Positions 36,932 to 46,133 of a DNA stretch of 64,000 bases are shown here, piece after piece (position 1 is the first letter of the stretch; every line of letters starts with the position of its first letter). The notes beneath the pieces are model-generated. The model saw only the letters and a program-made list of their open reading frames with translations. It was not told the DNA's origin and ran no database searches. The DNA is from UBA964 sp031382085. Its GTDB lineage: Bacteria > Pseudomonadota > Gammaproteobacteria > Steroidobacterales > Steroidobacteraceae. The DNA lies in contig JANMYM010000019.1 in NCBI GenBank assembly GCA_031382085.1, forward strand, positions 66,385 to 130,384, in the 5' to 3' direction. Made by a program: the position numbers and the translations under genes.

Positions 36932-36986
36932 ACCGATGGGGGCGCAATTCTAAAGGACTTGCCTTGCGGCGGGTACTGGCCCGTGC

Positions 36987-37418
36987 CTAGCGCTTGCTGG
37001 GGCGCAGCCGGATGACGAGATCGATGCCCGCGACTTCCATGCCGGGCGGCGCTGACGGCAGGCGCTCGAACGCGACGTCCGGTATCGGAATATCAGTCAG
37101 TTCGCCGCTTTCCGTCTGCTGAAAGTGGTAGTGCGGCTCGACATTCGAATCGAACCAGGTGCGCTGACCATCGACCGACAGCTGCCGTACCAGGCCCCGC
37201 TCCGCGAACAGGTTCAAGGTGTTATAGACAGTCGCCTTGGACACGCGGACTCCGCGTTCGCGCAACAGGTCCAGCAATTGTTCGGCATTGACGTGCTGAG
37301 CGCGATTCAGCAGCACGCTCGCGATGCGAACCCGCTGGCGCGTGGCCTGTACACCGTGCAGCGACAGGCGCCGGGCGACGGCGGTGTCGGTATCAGCCAG
37401 TGTTCTAACAACCTGCAT
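36987..37418 (-). CDS. Fur-family transcriptional regulator (Irr-like)
   Basis: 143 residues. The winged-helix DNA-binding half runs from HGVQATRQRVRIASVLL to SKATVYNTLNLFAERGLV. The dimerisation half begins with the metal-ligand motif PHYHFQQTESGE (about residues 96-107). The C-terminal Cys-x2-Cys pair of zinc-structural Fur proteins is missing, as in Irr-type members. It probably represses iron- or haem-responsive genes, but its targets are unknown. An inverted repeat ATTCG-AG-CGAAT at 37448-37459, 30 bases upstream of the ATG, is a candidate operator. Confidence 0.88.
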   Translation of the reverse strand: MQVVRTLADTDTAVARRLSLHGVQATRQRVRIASVLLNRAQHVNAEQLLDLLRERGVRVSKATVYNTLNLFAERGLVRQLSVDGQRTWFDSNVEPHYHFQQTESGELTDIPIPDVAFERLPSAPPGMEVAGIDLVIRLRPSKR

Positions 37419-37520
37419 GGGAAGGCAGTATAACTCGCCTCCCGGGCATTCGAGCGAATCGGTTTATTTACGGCACATTGGGCCGCTAACATAAGCTGCA
37501 GCCAGACTGACAATGCCGGC

Positions 37521-38063
37521 ATGCGGTGCCGCCAAGCTGGACTTACCCTTACCGAATGCCTAATCGCGTTGGCCATCACGGCGGTCATCGCTGCCAGCGG
37601 CACGCCTGCCATGGGCAAACTGATCGCCGAATCCCGTCTGGTCACCCAGGCCAATGCGCTGTTCACCGCATTGCAACTCACCCGCGCGCATGCCTGGCGC
37701 AGCAGCGAGGCCTGGACCCTGTGCCTGACGGACGACGGCGCCCGCTGCAAACCGGGGCGCAACGGCCTGGCTCGCGGCTGGCTGATTCTGCCGGCCAGCG
37801 CAATCGCGACAGGCCTCAGCGGCACGCAGCGCAATCCGGGCCTGGCCGACCTGCGGTCCGGAGTCCTGGCCGACGACCTGAGCCTGCACGGCACCCGGCT
37901 GGCAGTCACATTCTGGCCGTTGAGCCGCAGCGGCACCACCGCCACCTTGACGCTCTGTTCCGCGCGGCGCGGCCTGTCGCCGCGGCAAATCATCATCAGC
38001 CAGACGGGCCGGCCGCGCCTGAAGACCGTCGCAAGCAGTGCCGTATGTCCCGCCACGCGCTAG
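37521..38063 (+). CDS. Prepilin-like minor pilin, FimT/GspH family (first)
   Basis: 180 residues. The class III leader is very short (MRCRQAG), followed by LTLTECLIALAITAVIA; Leu at +1 replaces Phe and Glu is kept at +5. The body fits the GspH/FimT fold: a helix with ANALFTALQLTRAHAWRSSE, then beta strands, and Cys residues near 68, 76, 154 and 176. It opens the minor-pilin block and is likely part of the pilus-tip priming complex. Confidence 0.82.
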   Translation: MRCRQAGLTLTECLIALAITAVIAASGTPAMGKLIAESRLVTQANALFTALQLTRAHAWRSSEAWTLCLTDDGARCKPGRNGLARGWLILPASAIATGLSGTQRNPGLADLRSGVLADDLSLHGTRLAVTFWPLSRSGTTATLTLCSARRGLSPRQIIISQTGRPRLKTVASSAVCPATR

Positions 38064-38151
38064 CCGTTGGTCGGCCAGCCGTTGGTCGGCGAGAATCGAC
38101 CGTTGGTCGATCCGCCAGCGCTAGTCATAATCCCGGGACTATAGTCCGGGA
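38063..38151. repeat. Three CCGTTGGTCG direct repeats and a dyad before fimU
   Basis: CCGTTGGTCG occurs at about 38064, 38079 and 38100. A near-perfect palindrome CCCGGGACTATAGTCCGGG follows at 38132-38150, ending two bases before the ATG of the next gene and covering its ribosome-binding region. It may be an operator or an RNA hairpin that gates translation. Confidence 0.5.
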
Positions 38152-38775
38152 ATGGCCACATTTTCCGCCGAAAAATGCCCCGGAGGATGCGTCACGAGGC
38201 GCCGCGGCTTTTCACTTATTGAGCTCATGATCGTGCTGTTGCTCGCGGGCGCCATTCTGGCCATCGGCGCGCCGAGTTTCGGCGACATGATGCGCAACAA
38301 TCGCCTGACGCAGGCCGCCAACGATTTTCTCGCTGCCGCACACCTGGCGCGTACCGAGGCGGTCAAGCGCCAGTTCCCGGTTTCACTGTGTTCGTCCAGC
38401 GAGCCTAACAGCCCGGGCGCGCAGTGCAACGCAGGTGATTTCATCGGCTGGATTGCTTTTGAAGATCGCAACGGCGACTGCGTGCGCGGCGCGGACGAAA
38501 CAATCCTGCGCGTCGCGGGTCCACTGGACAGTAGCATCGCCAATGCCTCGGATGGCGCCTGCATTTCATACTCGTCCAGCGGCTTTACACAATTCGCGCC
38601 GGGAGTAACGCCTCTGACCCACGTCATTTTCTGCGACCTGCGCGGACTGGCTCTGCAGAACGGCACGGATCAAACGGCAGCGCGTGCGGTCCAGGTTTCG
38701 CGCAGCGGCCGCCCGGCACTGTCGCGTGACCCGTCATTAATCGGCAGTTGGGATATGCCATGCAGTACACGTTAG
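38152..38775 (+). CDS. Prepilin-like minor pilin, FimT/FimU (GspH) family (second)
   Basis: 207 residues with leader MATFSAEKCPGGCVTRRRG and the canonical FSLIELMIVLLLAGAIL (Phe +1, Glu +5). The GspH domain shows NNRLTQAANDFLAAAHLARTEAVKR and a C-terminal SRSGRPAL strand. It is probably FimU, a minor pilin of the tip complex. The 3' end overlaps the pilV start by 16 bases. Confidence 0.88.
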   Translation: MATFSAEKCPGGCVTRRRGFSLIELMIVLLLAGAILAIGAPSFGDMMRNNRLTQAANDFLAAAHLARTEAVKRQFPVSLCSSSEPNSPGAQCNAGDFIGWIAFEDRNGDCVRGADETILRVAGPLDSSIANASDGACISYSSSGFTQFAPGVTPLTHVIFCDLRGLALQNGTDQTAARAVQVSRSGRPALSRDPSLIGSWDMPCSTR

Positions 38776-39290
38776 ATCTTCCGGGCCGCAACCGCGGCAT
38801 GACTCTGGTCGAATCGCTGGTCGCGCTGGTGGTGCTATCCGTCGGCATGTTAGGTGTCGCAGGCCTGATGCTGACCGGCATTTCTAGCAATCGCAGCGCC
38901 TTGTACCGCACCCAGGCCGTGAACCTGGCCAGCGATATGGCGGAACGCATTCGCGCCAACGCCAGCGCGCGAGTCGCGTACGACAGTCTTGCCTACGGTG
39001 GTGCGCCGGCACTGCGCGACTGCGCACCGACCGCCGACGGCGGTGGCAGCAACTGCACAGTTGCGCAACTGGCCGAAGATGATCTCGCCCGCTGGCTGGA
39101 ATCGATCCGCACCGCCTTACCGGCATTTCGGGGCGAGCCGGCGCAGGGCAACGTACAAGTCATTACGGCAGGGTTTGTCGGCCAGCCCGACACCTATCGC
39201 ATCAATGTCAGCTGGCAGGAACCGCGCGAGCAGGTGCCCTTCAGCTACCAGGCCGATCTAATGATCCTGCCGCGCCCCCGGATCAATTGA
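38760..39290 (+). CDS. pilV: Minor pilin PilV
   Basis: 176 residues from the ATG at 38760 (a TTG at 38748 is possible). The class III signal is RNRG|MTLVESLVALVVLSVG with Met at +1 and Glu at +5. The AVNLASDMAERIRAN segment is typical of PilV. The stop overlaps the pilW start by one base. It is a component of the tip/priming complex with FimU, PilW, PilX and PilY1. Confidence 0.9.
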   Translation: MQYTLDLPGRNRGMTLVESLVALVVLSVGMLGVAGLMLTGISSNRSALYRTQAVNLASDMAERIRANASARVAYDSLAYGGAPALRDCAPTADGGGSNCTVAQLAEDDLARWLESIRTALPAFRGEPAQGNVQVITAGFVGQPDTYRINVSWQEPREQVPFSYQADLMILPRPRIN

Positions 39291-40417
39291 TGCGCGCCCC
39301 GACTATCAGAGGCCGACGCTTGACGCTAGGCATGAGCCTGGTGGAACTCATGGTCGCCGTTGGCATCAGCTCCTCGCTGATCGCCGGGGCGGTGGTTTCC
39401 TATGCCGAATACCGGCGTGTCTACAGCGTCAGCGAAGTCCTGGCGCGCGTGCAGGAACAAGCGCGCTTCGCCATGGGCAGCATCGAGCCGGACATCGAAC
39501 TCGCCGGCTTCTACGGCTTCAGCAACACTCCGGACAGCGTGCGCTGGATACGCGGCGTAGCGCCCGGCACGGTGCTCGCGAACGCGCCACGACTGCGCCA
39601 GCGGCCGCTGCCTCCTATGGTTGGCGCTCCCGTGCCGGCGCCTGACCTGGATGCCAGTGCGCACGCCTGCGGCACCAATTTTGCGGTGGACGTGTCGATC
39701 CCCGTGCAGGGCTCTAACAATGGTTTTTTGTTAGGTCTCGACGCCGACGCAAGTTGTGACCCTTACGGCACAGGTGCGGTTGCCAGCAGCGACACACTGA
39801 CGCTGCGCCGCGCAGCCACGACGGCGAGCCCGCCAGAAGCGGGCCGCCTGCAAATTTATGCGTCGCGCTTCTCCAGCCGCACCGCGCAACTGCTGTTCGC
39901 GGATGGGGTCGCGCCTGGGCCCATCAACGATGATAACCGGGTGCATGACTTCGTCGTGCGCGCCTACTACATCGCGCGCGACTCGGTGGATCGCCGCGGA
40001 CTGCCAGCGCTGCGCGTGAAAGCGCTCAGTCGCAACGGCGGCGTGCCGGCGTTCATCGATAACGAAGTCATGCCGGGCGTCGAAGACCTGCAGGTGCAGT
40101 TCGGCATCGACAGCGGCGACTATGACAATGATGGCGCAGTGGACGCCAACGCCGACGCCAACAGCGACGGCATCCCGGAATCCGACGGGCGCGCGACGCG
40201 CTATGTGAACCCCGATTTTCCGGGATTGGATCGTCTGCAGGTCGTGTCAGTGCGCATCTGGTTACGGGTGCGCGGCGATCAGCTGGAACCTGGATTCGTT
40301 GACGACCGCACCTATCGATATGCGGACGTAGAATACACGCCCACAGGTGCAGACCGCGCGTTCCGGCGCGTCCTGCTCACCCGCACGATTGCTTTGCGCA
40401 ATGCGCGCATCCTCTAG
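39290..40417 (+). CDS. pilW: Minor pilin PilW
   Basis: 375 residues. The leader ends LTLG, followed by MSLVELMVAVGISSSLIAGA, with Glu at +5. The family pattern VQEQARFAMGSIEPDIELAGFYG is present. A long globular region follows, containing a calcium-binding-like D-rich stretch (DYDNDGAVDANADANSDG, about residues 280-297). The start shares a base with the pilV stop; the gap to pilX is 15 bases. Confidence 0.9.
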   Translation: MRAPTIRGRRLTLGMSLVELMVAVGISSSLIAGAVVSYAEYRRVYSVSEVLARVQEQARFAMGSIEPDIELAGFYGFSNTPDSVRWIRGVAPGTVLANAPRLRQRPLPPMVGAPVPAPDLDASAHACGTNFAVDVSIPVQGSNNGFLLGLDADASCDPYGTGAVASSDTLTLRRAATTASPPEAGRLQIYASRFSSRTAQLLFADGVAPGPINDDNRVHDFVVRAYYIARDSVDRRGLPALRVKALSRNGGVPAFIDNEVMPGVEDLQVQFGIDSGDYDNDGAVDANADANSDGIPESDGRATRYVNPDFPGLDRLQVVSVRIWLRVRGDQLEPGFVDDRTYRYADVEYTPTGADRAFRRVLLTRTIALRNARIL

Positions 40418-40432
40418 AACTCATGAGATTTC

Positions 40433-40933
40433 ATGATGCCTATGCCAAATGAAATGTCTGTCAGAAAGCGCCTTGACCAACGTGGCGCTGCGCTGGTCAT
40501 CGCGCTCGTGCTGCTGATGGTGCTGACGATCCTCGCCTTCACCGGCCTCAACACCTCAATCACGGAAATTGCGATGGCAAATAATGAACAGTTTCGCCGC
40601 AGCGCGGCGCAGTCGGCCGCCGACGGCATCGAAGGCGCCATCGCCAATCTGGCCGCCGTGCCAACCACACGCAATTCCCCGCCGGTTGAATCGGGCTGGC
40701 GCAACGTCGCGGACTCCACGGTCAACCGCTACAACACACGCAGCCGTTATCTGGGCGAAGAGCGCAACCTGCCACAGTCCAGCGCTGACAAGTTTGTCGG
40801 CCTGCACTTCAGCATCGACAGCGAAGGTCAATCGGCGCGCAAAGCCCGCGATCAGCAGACGCAGGGCGTGTTCGTCGTTGCCGGCGGTGGCAATGGCGAC
40901 TTCGGTCAACTTGGTACGGGACTGGCGCAATGA
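40433..40933 (+). CDS. pilX: Minor pilus assembly protein PilX
   Basis: 166 residues. The N-terminus RGAALVIALVLLMVLTILA is the PilX_N pattern, a pilin-like helix without the typical Glu-5 context. ANNEQFRRSAAQSAADGIEGA matches the following helix. The C-terminal part is short and Gln/Gly-rich. Its stop overlaps the next start (ATGA). Confidence 0.88.
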   Translation: MMPMPNEMSVRKRLDQRGAALVIALVLLMVLTILAFTGLNTSITEIAMANNEQFRRSAAQSAADGIEGAIANLAAVPTTRNSPPVESGWRNVADSTVNRYNTRSRYLGEERNLPQSSADKFVGLHFSIDSEGQSARKARDQQTQGVFVVAGGGNGDFGQLGTGLAQ

Positions 40934-41274
40934 AATTATCCATCGGAACTGTAGCGCTGTCGGCATTTTTGTTAGCAGGCGCCGCCAACGCAGCCGGCGG
41001 CAGCCACATCCGGGCGCCTCAGGCTGCCATCGAGATTCAACTCCGGGCCGTCAGCCTGCCTGAGCGGCTGGAGGGCCAGGTCATCGCGGCGCCCTGTCCC
41101 GCCTGCGCCCCGCGTTCATTCGGGATCGCGAACGACGCGCGGCTGCAATGGAATGGCGCAGCGATCACATTGCAGGCTCTGCGTCAGCGCGCGCTCAAGG
41201 GATCCACCGCCGCCGCCACCTTGATCTACACACGCGATAACAATCGCATTGTCAGGATATTCGTCAATGATTAA
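40930..41274 (+). CDS. Small secreted protein of the pilX-pilY1 interval
   Basis: 114 residues, not recognised. There is a clear signal peptide (MKLSIGTVALSAFLLAGAANA). The mature part holds a CPAC motif (about residues 56-59) followed by APRSFG, and a C-terminal strand with basic residues. It is overlapped on both sides, by four bases with pilX and eight with pilY1, so it belongs to the pilus operon. By position it could be a periplasmic partner or chaperone of PilY1; that is inference. Confidence 0.75.
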   Translation: MKLSIGTVALSAFLLAGAANAAGGSHIRAPQAAIEIQLRAVSLPERLEGQVIAAPCPACAPRSFGIANDARLQWNGAAITLQALRQRALKGSTAAATLIYTRDNNRIVRIFVND

Positions 41275-44200
41275 GCGAATTCTCTGCCTGGGGGCTGCGC
41301 TGTTAGCCAGCACGGCGGCACGTGCCGATGACACCGAAATTTTTGTCAGCCGTGGTTCAGAGGAAGGGCTCAGGCCTAACATACTGTTCATTTTCGACAC
41401 GTCCGGAAGTATGAATGCCGAAGTGACGCTGCCCAAGGCGCCCTACAATCGGGCCCAGACTTATGACGGCAGTTGCTCGGGCGAGCGGTTTTATTTTGCC
41501 GTCGCCTCGGCAACTGGCAACCAGACAACGGATATACCGACCTGCTCGGGCATGAGCAACACCCGGCAGGATGGCCTGAATCTGCAAGCTAACACCTGCG
41601 CCGCTGCCGTGAATTCAATCGCCGTTGCGGGCCTCTGGACGGGGCGCGCCGCGCAGTGGAATACCACCAGTGCCGGATGGATCACGCTGTCGGATCTTGC
41701 CACGGATGAAAGCGTGGAATGCGAGGCCGATGCGGGTGTTCACGGGGCCAATACAAGCTCCACCAAGCGTTACGCGCAAAATGGCGATCCGTCTAATCGG
41801 TGGACCGCTCTTCAGGCGCAACAAATCGGCTGGGCCAGCGCCACGGTCTATACGCTCTACAGTGCCAACTGGCTTAACTGGTACTACGCGCCGCCGATGG
41901 CGTCCAGTCTCAGTCGACTGCAAACTGTTCAGAGTGTTGCAACCACGCTGGCGAGCTCCATTTCCGGAATCAATCTTGGTTTGATGCGCTTCAGCAACGC
42001 CAACAACGCGGCCGGCTCGGATCTCGCCGAAGGTGGCATGGTCACGCATGAAGTCGTTGATGTGTCAGGCGCGCGCAGCTCGCTCGTGGGTCAATTGAAC
42101 AGTTACACCGCAGGCGGATTCACGCCCTTGTCCGAAACTCTCTATGAGGCAGGCCAGTATTTCGCGGGACGAGCGGTCGATTACGGTGTTGACTCGCGGA
42201 TCGACGCGTCAACACCGTTTCCGAGCGTACCTGCATCGCGGCTGCCACTTAATCCGTCAAGCTACAAGACGCCAATCGCCTATCAATGCCAGAAAAATTA
42301 CGCGCTGCTGCTAACAGACGGCGAACCCACGGAGGACAACTCCGCGGACGGCAAGATCGTCAATTTGCCTGGCTTCCAGAATCTGGTTGGTGGCGACTGC
42401 GATGGCACTGGTCCTGGCCGCTGCCTCGACGACATGGCCGAATATCTGAATAAGGCGGACCTGTCGCCTCTGCCTGGCAAACAGAATGTCGTCACTTACA
42501 CGGTCGGGTTTGGGCCGGATGTCGCAGGTACGTCTTTCCTCGAGCGCACGGCGGCCCGTGGTGGCGGGCGCGCATACGAAGCTACCAACGTCACCGATCT
42601 CACCAATGTACTGCAACAGATTGTCAGCGACATCATGCAGTCTAACGGCACTTTCACCGCGCCCGCCCTCTCGATCAATGCATTCAATCGCAGTCAGACC
42701 ACAAATGACTTCTACGTCTCGCTGTTCAAGCCCTCGGATCGCCTGCACTGGACCGGCAACGTCAAGAAATACTCCATCAAGAACGGGCAGATAGTGGACG
42801 CTAACAGCCAAAACGCCGTGGATCCGGTAACCGGCTTTTTCCGCGACGGCACGCAGAGCCTTTGGTCCGCGCAGGCAGATGGCCTGCAGATCACCGCGGG
42901 TGGCGCCGTGAGTCGCCAACCGGCACCCGCCGAGCGCAAGCTGTACACCTATCTCACAGGCTCCAACTCACGCAACCTGGTCGCAGCGGGCAACCAGTTC
43001 AACGCCAGCAATAGCCTCGTGACAGCCGATTTGTTAGGTATCTCCGGTTCAGCACCCACCCGCGAGCAGGTCATCGCCTGGGCGCAGGGTTTCGATGCGA
43101 CCGACATCGACGGCGACAGCGATACCACGGAAGCCGTGCCATTCATGGGCGATCCCCTGCATGCCAAGCCCACGGTTGTCACCTATGGCGGCAGCACCGG
43201 GACACCGGACCCACTCGACGCCGTGGTCTATGCCCCCACGAACGATGGTTTCCTGCACGCGATCGATGCCAAGACTGGCCGCGAATTGTGGGCTTTTGTT
43301 CCGCCGGAGCTGTTAGGCCGCATGGCAAGCCTGTATGGTAATCCTGCGGTCGCCGCCCGCACCTATGGCCTGGATGGCGACGTTCGCCTGCTGCGTTTTG
43401 ACGCCAACCAGGACGGCGTTGTGGATGCCTCGGGCGGCGATCGGGCCATCCTGTATTTCGGCATGCGCCGCGGTGGACGCTTTTACTACGCGGTGGATGT
43501 GACCAATCGCGCTGCGCCGCAGCTGCTCTGGTCGTTAGGTCCGTCCAACCTGCCGGGCATCGGCGAGACCTGGTCGCCGCCCACCATCGCGCGAATCAAT
43601 GTCGGCGGCGCGACCCAGAATGGCGAGAAACTGGTGCTTGTCATGGGCGGCGGCTATGACGGCGCCCAGGAAAATTATTCTTTCGTCAACGATAACTCTG
43701 GGAACCGCATCTTCATGATCGATGCGATCTCGGGTGCGCTGCTATGGTACGCCGGAGGTCCAGGCGGTTCAGCGGATCTGGAATTGGCCCGGATGCGCCA
43801 TTCGATCCCAAGCCGCATCACCGTGTTAGACACGGACGGCGATCAGTATGCGGATCGCATGTATGCGGGCGACATGGGCGGACGCGTTTGGCGCTTCGAC
43901 ATTTTCAACGGCAACAATCGTGGCAGCCTGGTGACCGGCGGTGTGCTGGCAACGCTGGGCAATGGCGATACGGGAACTACCGCGTTGGCGAGCAACCGCC
44001 GCTTCTACAACGCGCCTGATGTCGCCCTGATCCAGCGCCGCGCGGCCGACCCGTACTACAACATCGCGATAGGTTCGGGTTACCGTGGCCATCCGCTGGA
44101 AAACGAAACTCGCGATCGCTTCTATGCTTTGCGGGACAAGAACCCGTTCGGCAGGCTGACGCAGCTGGAATACAACAACCTCACTCCGGTCACCGACTCG

Positions 44201-44710
44201 CTGGTAACCGACGTTACCGAGGAACTCGGCAGGACGGTCCTGCCGCAGAATTCACCAGGCTGGAAACTGGAATTACGGCGCAACGGCGGTTGGGTCGGGG
44301 AGAAGGTCCTGGCCGACGCCGTCACGATCAATGGCACGGTGCTCTTCACCACGTATCAACCCGAACGCGCCGTGGATCTCGACCCCTGCCTGCCGGCTAA
44401 CGGCCGTAACCGGGTGTATGCGCTCAAGGTGGACAATGCGGCGCCGGCGCTGGATCTCAACGACAACCAGCGGCTCGACGACGGTGATTTGTCGCAGGAC
44501 CTCGCGACCCGCGGTATCGCAGGAGAAGTCACGCTGATTGTCGAGTCGCGCGATACTAACAATCAGGGTAACAATCAGGGTAACAATGGCGACGAACTCG
44601 GCCGGCGCAGTTTTTGCGCCGTCGGCGTCGAGGTCTTGTCCAGCTGCGTGAGTCTGGGCGGCGTGGTGCGTACCTTCTGGCAGCGCTCAACGTCCGACGG
44701 CAGCGAATAA
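41267..44710 (+). CDS. pilY1: Type IV pilus tip adhesin/assembly protein PilY1
   Basis: 1147 residues from the ATG at 41267, with signal peptide MIKRILCLGAALLASTAARA. The N-terminal part is von Willebrand A-like, with the MIDAS start FDTSGSM (about residue 43) and later ALLLTDGEPTEDN. The C-terminal half is the PilY1 beta-propeller, with a calcium loop FDANQDGVVDASGGD (about residue 717), YYAVDVTNRAAPQLLW and MYAGDMGGRVWRFDI. Near the end is a tandem NNQGNNQGNNG stretch and then two Cys. The protein presents at the pilus tip and counters PilT-driven retraction in studied species. Confidence 0.95.
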   Translation: MIKRILCLGAALLASTAARADDTEIFVSRGSEEGLRPNILFIFDTSGSMNAEVTLPKAPYNRAQTYDGSCSGERFYFAVASATGNQTTDIPTCSGMSNTRQDGLNLQANTCAAAVNSIAVAGLWTGRAAQWNTTSAGWITLSDLATDESVECEADAGVHGANTSSTKRYAQNGDPSNRWTALQAQQIGWASATVYTLYSANWLNWYYAPPMASSLSRLQTVQSVATTLASSISGINLGLMRFSNANNAAGSDLAEGGMVTHEVVDVSGARSSLVGQLNSYTAGGFTPLSETLYEAGQYFAGRAVDYGVDSRIDASTPFPSVPASRLPLNPSSYKTPIAYQCQKNYALLLTDGEPTEDNSADGKIVNLPGFQNLVGGDCDGTGPGRCLDDMAEYLNKADLSPLPGKQNVVTYTVGFGPDVAGTSFLERTAARGGGRAYEATNVTDLTNVLQQIVSDIMQSNGTFTAPALSINAFNRSQTTNDFYVSLFKPSDRLHWTGNVKKYSIKNGQIVDANSQNAVDPVTGFFRDGTQSLWSAQADGLQITAGGAVSRQPAPAERKLYTYLTGSNSRNLVAAGNQFNASNSLVTADLLGISGSAPTREQVIAWAQGFDATDIDGDSDTTEAVPFMGDPLHAKPTVVTYGGSTGTPDPLDAVVYAPTNDGFLHAIDAKTGRELWAFVPPELLGRMASLYGNPAVAARTYGLDGDVRLLRFDANQDGVVDASGGDRAILYFGMRRGGRFYYAVDVTNRAAPQLLWSLGPSNLPGIGETWSPPTIARINVGGATQNGEKLVLVMGGGYDGAQENYSFVNDNSGNRIFMIDAISGALLWYAGGPGGSADLELARMRHSIPSRITVLDTDGDQYADRMYAGDMGGRVWRFDIFNGNNRGSLVTGGVLATLGNGDTGTTALASNRRFYNAPDVALIQRRAADPYYNIAIGSGYRGHPLENETRDRFYALRDKNPFGRLTQLEYNNLTPVTDSLVTDVTEELGRTVLPQNSPGWKLELRRNGGWVGEKVLADAVTINGTVLFTTYQPERAVDLDPCLPANGRNRVYALKVDNAAPALDLNDNQRLDDGDLSQDLATRGIAGEVTLIVESRDTNNQGNNQGNNGDELGRRSFCAVGVEVLSSCVSLGGVVRTFWQRSTSDGSE

Positions 44711-44729
44711 TAATTCCAAGGGCCAGTGC

Positions 44730-45173
44730 ATGAAAACTGTCTGCAAGCACCGCGGGGTCACACTGGTCGAACTGCTGACTGTCATTGTCATCATCGCCAT
44801 TTTGAGCTCAATCGCCATACCGACCTACCGCAACTACGTGCTGCGTGCCCAGCGCACCGAAGCGACGGCCACCCTGGTGCGGGTGCAGGCGGCGCAGGAG
44901 AAGTTTTTTGCGCAGAACAATATTTACGCGGCCGATCTCGCGGCCGCGCCACCGGCCGGGCTCGGTGTTCCGGCAGTGACGGCATCAAACTACTACGACG
45001 TCACAGTGGAATTGCTGGAGGAAGGCTCAGGCTACCGTTTGACTGCCAGTCCGCGCGCGGGCGGCGGACAGAATGATGATGACAAGTGCCGCGAGTTCAC
45101 GATTGATCACAACGGCCTCAAGGCCGCCCAAGATAATAATGGCAGTGACACCACCCGCGAGTGCTGGCGCTAG
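44730..45173 (+). CDS. pilE: Minor pilin PilE
   Basis: 147 residues. The leader MKTVCKHRG is followed by VTLVELLTVIVIIAILSSIAIP; Val at +1 and Glu at +5. The family pattern YVLRAQRTEATATLVRVQAAQEKFFAQNNIYA is present, and the Cys pair near the end (DDKCREF ... RECWR) forms the D-loop. It closes the minor-pilin operon 19 bases after pilY1. Confidence 0.92.
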   Translation: MKTVCKHRGVTLVELLTVIVIIAILSSIAIPTYRNYVLRAQRTEATATLVRVQAAQEKFFAQNNIYAADLAAAPPAGLGVPAVTASNYYDVTVELLEEGSGYRLTASPRAGGGQNDDDKCREFTIDHNGLKAAQDNNGSDTTRECWR

Positions 45174-45185
45174 CTCGCGACTTTG

Positions 45186-46133
45186 TTAGCTCAACTGCGC
45201 CTTGCGCAGCGCCCTTGGCAGGCTGAATACCACATGTTCCTCGCGCCCCGCCAGCTCGGCGGGCAGCTCCGCGCCCCAGCTACGCAGCTGATCGACTACC
45301 TGCCGCACCAGCACCTCAGGGGCGGACGCGCCAGCGGTCAGGCCGACGACGCTCGCGGGATGGAACCACTCGCGCCGCAGATGGCTCGCGTCATCCACCA
45401 GGTACGAGTGCTTGCCGGCGCGCTCCCCGAGTTCCAGCAGTCGATTGGAATTGGAGCTGGCCTGCGAACCGACCACCAACAGGACATCGCAGCTAGCTAA
45501 CAACTCCTTGACAGCATCCTGGCGATTCTGCGTGGCATAGCAGATGTCTTCGCGCCGCGGGCTGGCGAGATCCGGAAAACGCCGCTTCAGCTCTTCAACG
45601 ATGGCGGCCGTATCATCTACCGATAAAGTGGTCTGGGTGACGAAAGCGAGTCGCTGCGGATTTCGCACCGCCAGTTTGCAGGCATCCTGCACGTCCTCGA
45701 CCAGATAGATCCTGCCGCCAAACGACGCATCGAAACGGCCCATCGTGCCCTCGACCTCCGGGTGGCCTTCGTGGCCGATCAGTATCACCTCGCGCCCGTC
45801 GCGTGCATATTTCTGCACCTCCATGTGCACCTTGGTCACCAGCGGACAGGTCGCATCGAACACCTGCAGGCCACGTTTGTTAGCTTGGTCCTCGACCGCG
45901 CGAGCGACGCCGTGCGCGGAGAAGATCACCGTCGCGTCGTCGGGAATTTCAGCCAACTCTTCGACAAACACCGCACCCAGGGTACGCAGGCGCTCGACGA
46001 CATGGCGGTTGTGGACCACTTCGTGGCGCACGTAGATCGGCGCACCAAACAGCGCAATGGCGCGCTCGACGATATCGATCGCCCGGTCAACTCCGGCGCA
46101 GAAACCGCGTGGATTGGCGAGCAGGATCTTCAT
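45186..46133 (-). CDS. ispH: 4-hydroxy-3-methylbut-2-enyl diphosphate reductase
   Basis: 315 residues. The last step of the MEP isoprenoid pathway, giving IPP and DMAPP via a [4Fe-4S] cluster. It begins MKILLANPRGFCAGVDRAI with the first cluster Cys; others are in DATCPLVTKVH and the SSNSNRLLE neighbourhood (ASCDVLLVVGSQASSNS). The catalytic Glu lies in VEGTMG. The start overlaps lspA by four bases. It is the last gene of the murJ-ribF-ileS-lspA-ispH run. Confidence 0.97.
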   Translation of the reverse strand: MKILLANPRGFCAGVDRAIDIVERAIALFGAPIYVRHEVVHNRHVVERLRTLGAVFVEELAEIPDDATVIFSAHGVARAVEDQANKRGLQVFDATCPLVTKVHMEVQKYARDGREVILIGHEGHPEVEGTMGRFDASFGGRIYLVEDVQDACKLAVRNPQRLAFVTQTTLSVDDTAAIVEELKRRFPDLASPRREDICYATQNRQDAVKELLASCDVLLVVGSQASSNSNRLLELGERAGKHSYLVDDASHLRREWFHPASVVGLTAGASAPEVLVRQVVDQLRSWGAELPAELAGREEHVVFSLPRALRKAQLS

